64,000 nucleotides of DNA, taken from Lucifuga dentata (lineage: Eukaryota; Chordata; Actinopteri; Ophidiiformes; Bythitidae). The stretch covers positions 8,248 through 72,247 of the forward strand of contig VXCM01001383.1 in NCBI GenBank assembly GCA_014773175.1, read 5' to 3'. Shown here one piece after another: positions 29,201 to 35,750 of the stretch. Numbering within the stretch: position 1 is the first letter of the stretch; every line of letters begins with the position of its first letter. Below the pieces are notes generated by a model, which was not told the DNA's origin, did not search any database, and was given only the letters and a program-made list of their open reading frames with translations. Made by a program: the position numbers and the translations under genes.

Positions 29201-29467
29201 TTCCTCTCTCCTCCAGAGCTGGTGATTCCAGACAACGCCAACGTGTTTTATGCCATGAACACCTCTGCTAACTTTGACTTCCTGCTACGGGTGAGAGGCT
29301 CAGTGGGGCGGCCGGTCCAGCTGCGTAGTCGATGTAGCTCCACACTTCCTCGTGCCCAGCACCGCTCCAGCCTCTCACTTAGACTCAGTAAGGNATGTAG
29401 CTCCACACTTCCTCGTGCCCAGCACCGCTCCAGCCTCTCACTTAGACTCAGTAAGGTCACTCTGTGA
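2107..29467 (+). CDS. rgl1: Ral guanine nucleotide dissociation stimulator-like 1 (whole gene span)
   Basis: RGL1 is a cytosolic/membrane-recruited exchange factor that binds Ras-GTP through its C-terminal RA domain and activates RalA/RalB. Coding exons read in consistent phase: 15529-15555 (or distal 2107-2332), 18287-18460, 21084-21292, 21383-21457, 21566-21756, 22515-22639, 22764-22979, 23528-23631, 23752-23836, 24077-24166, 24456-24542, 24802-24834, 25585-25706, 26744-26833, 27046-27229, 27345-27663, 27768-27882, 29217-29467. After discounting the N-join duplications the proximal form is 767 residues, against 768 in human RGL1. Domains: RasGEF N-terminal (REM) about 50-200, CDC25 catalytic domain about 233-497, Ser-rich linker, RA domain about 648-735. 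RGL1 rather than RGL2/RGL3/RALGDS is favoured by the [20 protein letters not shown] and [15 protein letters not shown] motifs. Four coding exons contain assembly duplications. Confidence 0.93.
2163..2295. other. rgl1: Assembly join: 66-bp exact duplication around N
   Basis: Bases 2163-2228 and 2230-2295 are identical, separated by one N. The extra 67 bases shift the reading frame of the distal rgl1 exon. Confidence 0.9.
3329..3495. mobile_element. Possible hAT-like MITE fragment
   Basis: Begins AATGGTTCCCAATCTTGGTC and contains the GATTGGCTAAACACACCTGA type of core seen in fish 'guide-to-terminal' MITEs; a similar design appears at 12452-12665 and 47385-47640. Terminal repeats are poorly preserved, so boundaries are approximate. 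Confidence 0.4.
4358..4954 (+). mobile_element. TTAA-ended MITE, copy 1 (subfamily A)
   Basis: 597 bp with TTAA at both ends and about 90-bp terminal inverted repeats: left end TTAAAGGACCATACCA, right end TGGTATGGTCCTTTAA. No coding capacity. Intact reference copy of the family; lies in the long rgl1 first intron. Confidence 0.88.
5323..6037 (+). mobile_element. 5'-truncated RTE-like LINE insertion with target-site duplication
   Basis: The 15-bp sequence ATGTGAAATAGTTGG occurs at 5323-5337 and 6023-6037 and brackets the insert (5338-6022). The insert ends in an (AAG)n tail and carries an open C-terminal reverse-transcriptase-type reading frame. The perfect duplication implies a fairly recent insertion. 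A short tandem of AGTGGAATGGTGAGGTTAC lies at its truncated 5' end. Confidence 0.9.
5377..5982 (+). pseudogene. C-terminal fragment of non-LTR retrotransposon polyprotein (RT thumb/C-terminal region)
   Basis: About 201 residues without a stop. Recognisable family blocks are [26 protein letters not shown] and [12 protein letters not shown], followed by the Arg/Pro-rich [11 protein letters not shown], typical of the end of RTE-like LINE proteins in fish. The catalytic FADD box and the endonuclease domain are absent, because the copy is 5'-truncated, so it cannot move itself. The stop is followed directly by the 3' UTR and the AAG tail. The RTE clade assignment comes from motif memory and is moderately sure. 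Confidence 0.85.
7463..7560. mobile_element. hAT-like terminal fragment
   Basis: The GATGGTTCTCAAACTGTGG segment resembles the CAGTGGTTCTCAAACT end of hAT-Charlie-type elements; only one end is recognisable and the far boundary is unknown. Confidence 0.4.
8009..8664 (+). mobile_element. TTAA-ended MITE, copy 2 (subfamily A)
   Basis: Same ends and interior as copy 1 with substitutions. The length is inflated by a 63-bp assembly duplication around the N at 8479 (8416-8478 equals 8480-8542); the true length is about 592 bp. Confidence 0.87.
8938..8979. repeat. (TG)n microsatellite
   Basis: Long uninterrupted TG run. Together with the runs at 9087-9127 and 9223-9275 it makes a 340-bp microsatellite cluster in rgl1 intron 1. 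Confidence 0.9.
9087..9127. repeat. (TG)n microsatellite
   Basis: TG run following a CTCACTCACTCACT stretch. Confidence 0.9.
9223..9275. repeat. (CA)n microsatellite
   Basis: CA run of about 53 bp, opposite strand sense to the two preceding TG runs. Confidence 0.9.
9640..10680. other. No gene seen
   Basis: AT-rich intronic DNA with poly-T and poly-A runs; no coding bias, splice-paired ORF or clear repeat family recognised. Confidence 0.6.
10690..10890. repeat. (GA)n-rich block
   Basis: Two GA dinucleotide runs (about 10693-10717 and 10830-10890) in a purine-rich stretch. Ser/Leu-rich and Arg/Glu-rich ORFs on either strand are translated repeat. Confidence 0.85.
11935..11968. repeat. (TCTCC)n pentanucleotide repeat
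   Basis: About six units of TCTCC. The same pentamer recurs at 18197-18226 just upstream of rgl1 exon 2. Confidence 0.85.
12452..12665. mobile_element. hAT-like palindromic MITE (diverged)
   Basis: The ends are roughly inverted: CTGGTTCTCAGCCTGATCCT at the left and TGGGCAAGATCAGAATTAAG at the right, with TGCATATTTTGCATC near the left and GAAAATATGCAG near the right. A related copy lies at 47385-47640. Confidence 0.6.
13165..13348 (+). repeat. Decayed dispersed fish repeat
   Basis: Contains TTTAGCAGATTTAGCTTTC, AAGCGACTTATACGTGAGG, ACATGGGGAGACGATACTAA and GCAACAGCGCTAACCTGAGC, recognisable as a worn copy of the common teleost repeat with 'agcgacttacag... gcaaactccacacagaaag... caacagcgctaacca'. 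The family name is not assigned. Confidence 0.6.
15200..15528 (+). promoter_or_regulatory. rgl1: Probable rgl1 proximal promoter and 5' UTR
   Basis: A purine-rich, locally GC-richer stretch directly upstream of the proximal start, where the AT-rich intron changes character. An in-frame TGA lies at 15493, so the reading frame cannot extend far upstream. No TATA box is convincing. Confidence 0.5.
15529..15555 (+). CDS. rgl1: rgl1 proximal first coding exon
   Basis: Encodes MKFAWKTKM and ends ATG|GTAAAG in phase 0, matching the short MKLLWQAKM-type start of RGL1. An upstream in-frame ATG at 15511 would add six residues. I prefer 15529 for its CACC context and alignment to the family, but either is possible. 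Confidence 0.85.
15905..16035. other. Assembly join: 65-bp exact duplication around N
   Basis: 15905-15969 and 15971-16035 are identical across the N at 15970, within rgl1 intron 1. Confidence 0.9.
17430..17580. mobile_element. Fragment of 'TACTTAAGTACA' MITE family
   Basis: Contains TTTGTACTTAAGTACAATAA and TTAGCTACTTTCCAACTCT, the end of the same common fish MITE seen more fully at 26087-26720. Confidence 0.5.
18287..18460 (+). CDS. rgl1: rgl1 exon 2, start of REM region
   Basis: Encodes the segment from [14 protein letters not shown] to KGARWLG, bounded by CAG|AGC and GGG|GTGAGT. Because of the N at 18359 the segment 18297-18358 is repeated as 18360-18421. The 63 extra bases stay in frame and would add a false 21-residue repeat; the true exon is 111 bp. 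Confidence 0.93.
19876..20190. repeat. Diverged dispersed fish repeat, copy 1
   Basis: TTACTTTTGAAGAAATTGAC, CTGAATCCACCCTTGGATCC and AATTTAATGATTTCTTCCCC align in order with 60370-60560. This is a widespread teleost family ('gaatccacncctggatccagatc... aaatttaatg'). Confidence 0.7.
20231..20264. repeat. (TG)n microsatellite
   Basis: TG run in rgl1 intron 2. Confidence 0.9.
21084..21292 (+). CDS. rgl1: rgl1 exon 3, REM (RasGEF_N) domain
   Basis: Reads [20 protein letters not shown] through [26 protein letters not shown] acceptor and CAG|GTAGGG donor, phase 2. The LSTYRAF core is the RasGEF_N signature. Confidence 0.95.
21383..21457 (+). CDS. rgl1: rgl1 exon 4
   Basis: 75 bp encoding [20 protein letters not shown] and GAIRN, the variable loop inside the REM domain; splice phases match exons 3 and 5. 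Confidence 0.9.
21566..21756 (+). CDS. rgl1: rgl1 exon 5, end of REM domain
   Basis: Encodes [20 protein letters not shown], then [20 protein letters not shown] and a Leu/Gln-rich helix; bounded by CACAG and GTAACT. Confidence 0.94.
21795..22080 (-). repeat. Possible dispersed repeat in rgl1 intron 5
   Basis: The CAATCAATCAATCCTTAATG start and the minus-strand reading with [13 protein letters not shown] resemble LINE-derived fish repeats, but I cannot align it to another copy in the window. Confidence 0.3.
22515..22639 (+). CDS. rgl1: rgl1 exon 6, start of CDC25 catalytic domain
   Basis: An acidic stretch ([14 protein letters not shown]) leads into [12 protein letters not shown], the entry motif of RasGEF catalytic domains. 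Ends in phase 0 at GCG|GTAAGA. Confidence 0.94.
22764..22979 (+). CDS. rgl1: rgl1 exon 7, CDC25 domain
   Basis: 72 codons: [20 protein letters not shown], then the [10 protein letters not shown] block that is hallmark RasGEF sequence, and the helix ending RWIDIAQ. Confidence 0.95.
23528..23631 (+). CDS. rgl1: rgl1 exon 8, CDC25 domain
   Basis: Encodes [20 protein letters not shown], the conserved 'C...NF.S..AI.S.L' catalytic helix segment, then [13 protein letters not shown]. Confidence 0.95.
23752..23836 (+). CDS. rgl1: rgl1 exon 9, CDC25 domain
   Basis: Encodes [20 protein letters not shown], matching the region that forms the helical hairpin of RasGEFs. Confidence 0.94.
24077..24166 (+). 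CDS. rgl1: rgl1 exon 10
   Basis: 30 codons, [20 protein letters not shown] then a basic helix; the insert between conserved CDC25 blocks that is typical of RGL1. Confidence 0.94.
24456..24542 (+). CDS. rgl1: rgl1 exon 11, CDC25 domain
   Basis: 29 codons containing [17 protein letters not shown], the 'P.LG..L.D' signature of RasGEF catalytic domains. Confidence 0.95.
24802..24834 (+). CDS. rgl1: rgl1 microexon 12
   Basis: 33 bp encoding [11 protein letters not shown] between CACAG and GTGAGT; INF.KRR is the conserved RasGEF block. Confidence 0.94.
24890..25526 (-). mobile_element. TTAA-ended MITE, copy 3 (subfamily B)
   Basis: TTAAAGGAGCATACCAGTGA at the left, TGGTATGGTCCTTTAA at the right; the interior is in reverse orientation relative to copy 1. 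Sits in rgl1 intron 12. A 64-bp assembly duplication around the N at 25337 inflates it to 637 bp. Confidence 0.87.
25585..25706 (+). CDS. rgl1: rgl1 exon 13, end of CDC25 domain
   Basis: Encodes [20 protein letters not shown], then FLRWF, the C-terminal helix of the catalytic domain. Confidence 0.95.
26087..26720. mobile_element. Fish MITE of the 'TACTTAAGTAAAAG' family
   Basis: Starts GCCAGTGGTGGAAGAAATAT and includes TTTCTTAAGTAAAAGTTGTA and ATTACTTGAGTATATGTATG near the right end, the repeat widely known in teleost introns ('ggtggaagaagtattcagatcctttacttaagtaaaag'). It occupies most of rgl1 intron 13. Confidence 0.75.
26744..26833 (+). CDS. rgl1: rgl1 exon 14
   Basis: Encodes [20 protein letters not shown] and [10 protein letters not shown], the basic segment that separates catalytic and RA parts in RGL1. 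Confidence 0.93.
27046..27229 (+). CDS. rgl1: rgl1 exon 15, Ser-rich linker
   Basis: [18 protein letters not shown], then [20 protein letters not shown]; a Ser-rich, probably phosphorylated, disordered linker. Confidence 0.93.
27345..27663 (+). CDS. rgl1: rgl1 exon 16, linker and start of RA domain
   Basis: [19 protein letters not shown] through CIIRV, then [14 protein letters not shown], the first strands of the RA domain. The N at 27555 is flanked by identical 66-bp copies (27489-27554, 27556-27621). The 67 extra bases break the frame; without them the exon is 252 bp and phase 0. Confidence 0.92.
27768..27882 (+). CDS. rgl1: rgl1 exon 17, RA domain
   Basis: [20 protein letters not shown] and [14 protein letters not shown]; the Ras-binding ubiquitin-like fold. 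Confidence 0.95.
28165..28744 (+). mobile_element. TTAA-ended MITE, copy 4 (subfamily B)
   Basis: 580 bp in rgl1 intron 17; left end TTAAAGGACCATACCAGTGA, right end AGAATTGTCCTTTAA, more diverged at the right. Confidence 0.85.
29217..29467 (+). CDS. rgl1: rgl1 last coding exon, end of RA domain
   Basis: [20 protein letters not shown] completes the RA domain, then a basic tail ending RLSKVTL and TGA. 29332-29393 is repeated as 29395-29456 around the N at 29394: 63 extra in-frame bases produce a false 21-residue repeat. The true coding part is 188 bp. Confidence 0.93.
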
Positions 29468-31235
29468 CCCCGGACTGTAGTGACCCAGCAGTTTGCCTTT
29501 ACATCCTTAACCCAGGAGAACAGAGGACACAGGCTGGATGTTGACTGTTGAGTATCATTGGAGAGGCTGGACAGCTGAATGGACAAATGTATTTGAGAAG
29601 CTCTGGAAGGTTGCCAGATTTGAATTTTGAGGGATTCTCAGACTCTTAATGAGCTTCACTGTGACTCCTATCTTGCCAGTCAAGCCTCACCTTCTACTGT
29701 AGCATCACCTTCCATCCTTTTCAGACCTTTGCCAAAACCTGTTATGGACCATGGATGTATGACTGCTGTGCCAGTGGGACTAAACTTTTTGATTTGTGAT
29801 GCCTGTGTGAAAGAGTGAAACAGTGACCCCAAGTAGTCACCACTCTTTATAACAACATGTTTTTGCACACTTAAAGGAGCAGCCAAACTCCTGACCTCCA
29901 ACAGTATTTGGATATGAAATGAACTCCTTTTATCCTGTGATGTCTGTGTGGCTGAATTCCCTTTTCTGGTAACAAAAGGGGATGAATGGAGAAATAGAAG
30001 TTTAAAAACAGATGGATGGGTGAATAGGAGATGTGAACTGGGTGCCCAGCACTTTTGCCTTTATAGATGAATGAACATACTTGTGACAGTATTCTGAATG
30101 ACTCACATGTTGATTGACTGACAGGAGCCATGATATCATTATTTTCACTATTCGGCCATGTTTACATGTCATGTCCAGCTGTGCAGTGTACACAGGGTGT
30201 TGTTCTGCCCCTCTCACGTTGTGAGCTGTGTGACGAATGCAATACTGCATTCTGATTGGTTCCGTTACTTGGTTTTAACAAGTCCTTGGCAAATATTGAA
30301 ATGCCCTTAGCTGCCCTATCTTTAGGGCGTAGAGATACAATTTGTGCTGAAAACCCAGATAGTAGTTCCCTCACATTGCCTTCTACCTCCCAGATATCAT
30401 CAATATCAGGTTATTTGCAAAAAACAAAAAAACAACAACAACAAAAAAAAACAGCCTCATTGTATCATCTTTGCTGTAAATAAATGCAGCAAGCATTTAG
30501 AGAGGAGGTATACAAGAACACTGGGGTGGGGTGGGGGACGACTGACTTCCTGGGACAGGAAGCAACATGCAAACAGTTTGAGAACTGATGTACATCCTTG
30601 CCCTTTATTATATGAACATTAGAGTTGCACTTGTTGGTGGGTAATAGATGCCGTTTGAATGTGAATATGGAAGAATGAATGAGCCGCTCTGATAGAGGTT
30701 TGCTCCCTCTTCACTAAATGAAATACTATTTTTTGTTTTGTAATTGTTGCTTTTTCTATGTTTTGTATCATAATTCAGGCCAGAATATGTCAGTTTGAAG
30801 ACTGATTTACTTTTTACTGAAGACTGATTTACTTTACCCCAACTGCTCTCTCCCCAACTCTCAAGCAAATGTGCACACGCTTTCACTCAGTCACACATGT
30901 ACACACACACACACACACACACACACATTCAAAAGCCAGCCACCTCTAAACATATTAACACCACTCCTGCTGATCGTTCAGGGTTATGGCTACACTATAG
31001 TGCCATGATCAAATGGTATCACAACTGGATAATATTCTTGGGTTAAACAGAAATCACACGTTCACCATCAAACTAAAGGCTGAATGTCACTTTCTGTATT
31101 GGGAAAAGTTGTTCAGTTTAAAGATTTATTATGGTCTCATCATTTTTCTCCATGCAGCACTTCACTTTAAAATGTTACTCTCAGTTTCTGTGTTTTTCAC
31201 TGCCAAAGATTCTTCCTCTACCTGAATAAATAAAT
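29468..31235 (+). other. rgl1: rgl1 3' untranslated region
   Basis: No ORF with coding bias follows the stop. AATAAA signals occur at 30479-30484 and, doubled, at 31225-31234; the latter is the likelier end of the longest transcript. It contains a (CA)n run at 30899-30928. Confidence 0.6.
30837..30928. repeat. 70-bp dispersed sequence plus (CA)n, copy 1
   Basis: CCCCAACTGCTCTCTCCCCA through CACATGTACACACAC matches 51364-51435 with a single mismatch; both run into CA microsatellite. Confidence 0.85.
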
Positions 31236-31876
31236 TATTATGATTATTTGTCTTGATGATTCTTTGTCTTGATTTGATTTCACTCTAATCTTTAGACTGT
31301 AAGCAAGGCACATTGAGTATCATAAAATGAATGACATTTCCGAAATCTGTTTATAGTTTTTTTCTGGTAATTCCAGCCTGATTTGAGTACAGATCATGTC
31401 ATCTAAATAAATTAGGCAGATGTAGGATGAAGATCAGATCTACAGACAACATGGTCCTGTTAAGGTTCGACTTTGTCAGTAAAAGGACTTATTTCTGGAC
31501 AGAGCCCAATTTATTTTGCTGAGTGGGGGACATTGCTGCTGACTTGAATGCAGCAGTCATGACTTTTCTTTCCTGAAACTGGTTTGCTGCGCTGGTCAAA
31601 CCCTTTTCCAGAAATTCAAAGACAAATGGGCATTCCCAGGATGAAACATTTAGAATAAGGATAGTTGCAAGTTGTTTTGTAAAGCTCTGAAGCGTTGTAG
31701 AATAAACATGCAGCAGTTGTGTTGCAATAGAGTGGAATAATGCAGATTTACGGCAATTTCACGACTGTAGCGGGAATTTAATAGTTCCACTGCAAAAATA
31801 CACTCCTCAGCACACACATGAAGTACATAACACTCAGCGGCGAAACAGCAGGACAGGCAAAACAACGCGGAAAACT
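31236..31876. other. No gene seen
   Basis: Intergenic DNA after the rgl1 polyadenylation signals; no coding bias or named repeat recognised. Confidence 0.55.
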
Positions 31877-32680
31877 GCTTGAAACATTCTTCTTCTTCTT
31901 TAAAATTTTATGGCGGTTGGCAAACAACAAATTGGTGCATTACCGCCACCAACTGGTGAGGAGTGTGGATCTGGATTCAATTATTTCTTTAACAAAAAAA
32001 CAAAAAACAAAAAACAAAACAAAACAAAAAAACAACAATAATAATCTCATATTCTAATACTTTACCCTGTTCTCCTTAAATAATGAAACAAAAAAGAATA
32101 ACATAAAGCCCCTGAGCTTTGTTGTAACATATCTTTCAGATTAAATTTTACCTTTCTCTCTTTTAGACTGTTCATCAGCTCCCTTCTCTCCTCTGTATAC
32201 TGTGGACATTCTGTCATTACATGTTCTATTGTTTCATCTACATTGCAATAACTACATCTTCCTGAGTTATGTTTTCCTATTTTAAAAAGTGAAACATTCA
32301 ACCCTGTGTGTCCAAACCTCAACCTCCAAATGATTGTTTCATCTCTTCGATTTCTACCTGCTGATCTCATTTTCCCTACTGATCTTTGAATACTGTAATA
32401 CCACCGTCCTCTTCTTTCCTCATCCCACTGTTTTTGCCATCTTTGATTAATTGACTGTTTAATTATGCTTTTCATTTCTGATTTACTGTACTTTATATTT
32501 ATATCCTCACACTGTTTTCCTGTAGCTTGTTTAGCTAGTTTATCTGTGATTTCATTTCCTTTTATGCCAACATGAGCTGGGACCCATAAAAACACCACAT
32601 ATAATCCCATCATGCAAATTCTATACAGAGTCTGTAAAATTTCAATCGATATATCTGATCTACTTTCGCTTGAAACATTC
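31877..32680 (-). mobile_element. 5'-truncated LINE (I/Nimb-like) with target-site duplication
   Basis: The 13-bp GCTTGAAACATTC flanks the insert at 31877-31889 and 32668-32680, so the insert is 31890-32667. On the minus strand it holds an RNase H coding region, an A/C-rich 3' UTR (31990-32045) and an AAG-repeat tail. A perfect duplication implies recent insertion. Confidence 0.92.
32062..32667 (-). pseudogene. LINE polyprotein C-terminus: RNase H domain and Zn-knuckle tail
   Basis: In-frame on the minus strand for about 200 residues. FLWVPAHVGIKGNEITDKLA is the classic RNase H end of I/R1/Jockey-group LINEs, followed by the Trp/Arg-rich segment and a C-x2-C...H motif (CSYCNVDETIEHVMTECP) common at their C-terminus. 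The open frame continues past 32667 into flanking genomic DNA, so its first 50 or so residues are not element sequence. The reverse transcriptase is missing because of 5' truncation. Confidence 0.85.
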
Positions 32681-32689
32681 GATGGGCGA

Positions 32690-32780
32690 TGAACAGTTTG
32701 TTTTTCGCAGAACAGCTTGTTTACAGTCACGTGATTTTGTGACGTCATCCAGCGGAAGTGGTGGGCAATCTGGCCCACTG
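32690..32780 (+). promoter_or_regulatory. Promoter-like cluster: E-box, CRE, ETS
   Basis: Within 34 bp lie TCACGTGA (32727-32734, USF/E-box), TGACGTCA (32740-32747, CRE) and GCGGAAGTG (32752-32760, ETS/GABP). This combination is typical of TATA-less housekeeping promoters. No known gene starts here. Confidence 0.6.
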
Positions 32781-33387
32781 CTTTATCAGCGGCCAAGAGT
32801 TTTTTTGTTGTTTTTTTCAAAACTTTATTGAGTTAGCGGCAGCGCGAGATTTTGAATGAACTCGTGACGAACTGACAACGGTGACAAAAACAAAAAGAAG
32901 AGGAGTTAAATCTCAGGCTAAAAAAAGGGGGGAAACAAGAAGAAGAGGAAAAGAGAAAGCAGGACCGAAGTAAGTGGTAATTATGACAAACAAATGAAGA
33001 ATGTAGTGCAGTCCATTTTTGCAACAAGATGAACTGTTTGCCAAATGGTTTGAAGTAACATTTTCCTATATAACATGCAGCTAACTTAGTTCACATTGTT
33101 AACTGAATTAGTTAGTGAGATGGCTAGGCTAGCTAGCTATTTGTTGTTTACTTTGCCGTGAGTTCAGGTCATCCTAATGGTATTAATAGTGATACACATC
33201 TTTTATATTCTCTCTCTCTCTCCCCCTCTCTGTTTATATGTTGTTGCTTTTTTTTTTTAAAGAAGTTGCATCAACGTCCACCGCCAACAGCTGTGTCCAC
33301 ACACACCATCACCTGCACATGATGATGAAGACTTCACATCACATACCAATTCAACCACCACACCTCCATCACTTCACTAACTTCGAG
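32781..33387 (+). ncRNA. Candidate two-exon transcript (unidentified)
   Basis: Downstream of the promoter-like cluster an exon could end at 32969 (CCGAA|GTAAGT, a consensus donor). A second exon could run 33263-33387, from a polypyrimidine/AAAG acceptor to CGAG|GTAAGG. One frame of the second exon is open but His/Thr-rich and unlike known proteins; more likely non-coding. Pure inference from splice signals. Confidence 0.3.
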
Positions 33388-33389
33388 GT

Positions 33390-34040
33390 AAGGTTATGAA
33401 TGTCATCTGGGAAAAGTAGTCCAAAGGGCCCCAAGAAGTTTTATTTATTTTTTAATTTTTTGGCCTGGGGACCCCACAGACACTAGACTCACCTCTGACA
33501 ACACTTTTAGGGTGGTTATTTTTCCAGCGAACAATTTTCAGTTCTCACTTTTAGGATTTGCAGACTCCAAACTATTCATTTTCTGCAAGGTTTTATGCTC
33601 TCAGTTTTGACCACTGAATGCAAACTCAAACTGAAAGCAGAACAAACTGTTTTGGATTTAAAGTAGAGATGAAATGTTATTCTGTTCGACTTCTCAGTAA
33701 CATCAGGTGACTTACCAGCATGCTCCTTCAGCGTTTTTATTCGTCTAAAAGAAACAGTGAAAAAGGTCTGACCTTTACAGTCAGATATGACTATGTCCTG
33801 TCTGATTGTTGTAGTTTTATATTTTGAGAACTATGTTTTGTTTTTTCTTGAATCCTGCACTTTTTTTTTTTTTTAATATATAGTTTAATAGTTTGGATAG
33901 TGTCTAAGAGATGTGCAGGAGCATCATAAGCTGCTGCCTACTTCTCCTCATTGTTTCCTTTCCCTGCAGCTTTCCCTCCATATGTGAAGCCCTTTAAAAG
34001 GCTAACCAGGACATATACGCATCTTATAGAAACAGCAATG
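33390..34040. other. No gene seen
   Basis: AT-rich intergenic DNA. Confidence 0.55.
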
Positions 34041-34045
34041 TGAAA

Positions 34046-34696
34046 TTAAAGGAGCATCCTAGTGATTTCACATGTTTGAGCGCAGTAAACACATTACTGC
34101 CTACTGCCTACTATTTTCCAAAACATAGGCAAGGCAAGGTAAGTTCATTTATGAAACACCATTCAGACACAAAGGCAACTCAAAGTGCTTTACACAGATG
34201 TAAAAAGACATAAAATTATGATAGAGAAAAAAAAACTGAGACATGAAATGTGCTTGAGACAGGTCATCTATCACAGCGAACCAAACATCATTCTTGTTTT
34301 TTTGAAACTACTTCATTTAACCAATCAAACATGTAGCTCCACAGAAGAAAATGTATGTCTCCGCCAGGGAATATAGTCCCAGGAGAAGACGGCTTTTACA
34401 GAGAAANCAGAAGAAAATGTATGTCTCCGCCAGGGAATATAGTCCCAGGAGAAGACGGCTTTTACAGAGAAATAAAAAGTGACTGTGCCTTCTACATTCG
34501 GATGTACATTGAATCAGGTGAGTGTATCATGTCAGCATTTGAATTTAAAAGATTAGGTGATTTGGCAAAATAACAGGAAACTAAAATATGTTTTTTTTTT
34601 TTGGAAAAATGGTTGTGAATAATGTGACATGTATGCAGGCAGTGTTTATTGAGCTTAAACATACAAAATCACCGGTACTGTAGCAAGACCTTTTAA
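34046..34696 (-). mobile_element. TTAA-ended MITE, copy 5 (subfamily B) with nested repeat
   Basis: Ends TTAAAGGAGCATCCTAG and GACCTTTTAA. The interior (GCCAGGGAATATAGTCCCAG) is in reverse orientation. A foreign block at about 34129-34300 (GGCAAGGCAAGGTAAG... AAAGTGCTTTACACAGATG) is a separate common fish repeat inserted near its left end. The N at 34407 adds a 65-bp artefactual duplication. Confidence 0.82.
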
Positions 34697-35034
34697 GTGG
34701 GACACCAGATTGATGTAGTCCATTGAAACAGACCTTGGAGAAGTGTTTGTGTGTCTGTGTGATTGTGTGTGTGTTCAGGGGAAGGGTGAGCAGAGCTTAT
34801 GGTCCATCTGTTCCTGTTTCCCCACAACTCTACGCGGTGGCAGACAGTGAGGGAGGCTGAAGCAGACCTCCAAAACACATTAAAACACATGATTTGAATC
34901 TGTTTATTTGGCGCAGATGATAATTAGTCCATCTGCTTTCCTCTTCCCTGACATGCAACTCAAGCATCAAGGATTCATTTATCTGTCAGCCAATTAATCA
35001 CCTGTGCATTTTGATGCACAAGTAATTAATGGAT

Positions 35035-35335
35035 GTAGTGCAGAGCTAAGTTGATGGCATCATCCACAGACCTATGAGCTCTGTAAGCAAACTCCAGGGG
35101 GTCCTGGAGCGTTGGTGGCTGTTTTGAGGATGAGTTTCTTGAAGCATTTCATGACTACAGAAGTTAGAGAAACTGTCTGTAGTCATTTAGGCTGGAGATC
35201 TTCTGCTTTTTGAGGATGGGGATGATGACTGACGATTTGAAGCAGGCTGGCACGATGCACTGTTCCAGGGACTGGTTGAAGAGGACAGCCAAGATGGGGG
35301 TTAGATGATCATCATAGTGCCTGTGTAACTGGTGA
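35035..35335 (-). pseudogene. Decayed LINE reverse transcriptase fragment (L2/CR1/Rex1-like)
   Basis: Minus-strand reading gives HLTPILAVLFNQSLEQCIVP, ACFKSSVIIPILKKQK, LNDYR, then after a frameshift LTSVVMKCFKKLIL, and after another FAYRAHRSVDDAINLALHYI. These are successive fingers/palm motifs of fish L2/CR1-group reverse transcriptases. At least two frameshifts make it dead. Confidence 0.85.
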
Positions 35336-35456
35336 GACATGTAACTCTTCGCAAATCAGCTTTAACTGCTAACTTCAGTTTTAATATAATTTTTGCAACT
35401 TTACTTTTTTTTCTTTTTTTTTTTTTTTTTTTTTACTGGATTTGGCTTTCAGTTGC

Positions 35457-35750
35457 CATCTGAAAAGCTGCACTGTAAAAATTCCATTACTAGAGGGAAT
35501 GAAAATTTTGGCTTTTGAAAATAAACATTTTTGAGAAAACAGTAAACAACAAATGAGGCCTCAAAAATGGCAAAAGATCTCAGACTAGTAAAGACTCAAA
35601 CAAAATAAATAAATAAATAAATAAATCTCAAGTATTTACTTAATAAAATAATTCTTCCAAAGAAGAATTACTTGGCTTACAGTATTTCTGTAAGCCAACA
35701 TTTGTTGTCCTGTCTAGTAAAGGATTTTTCACTGTGCAGCTTTTTAGATG
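35457..35750. mobile_element. Foldback MITE with about 36-bp inverted termini
   Basis: CATCTGAAAAGCTGCACTGT (35457) is inverted near 35750 as ACTGTGCAGCTTTTTAGATG; both arms continue inward with AAAATTCC..ACTAGA. Contains an (AATA)n tract and a separate perfect hairpin at 35672-35698. Confidence 0.8.
35672..35698. repeat. Perfect 11-bp hairpin
   Basis: TTGGCTTACAG, five-base loop TATTT, CTGTAAGCCAA; lies inside the foldback element. Confidence 0.9.

Noticed and set aside
32668..32820. N-terminal 50 residues of the minus-strand 252-codon ORF
   Set aside because: The target-site duplication shows this part is flanking genomic DNA fused by chance to LINE sequence.
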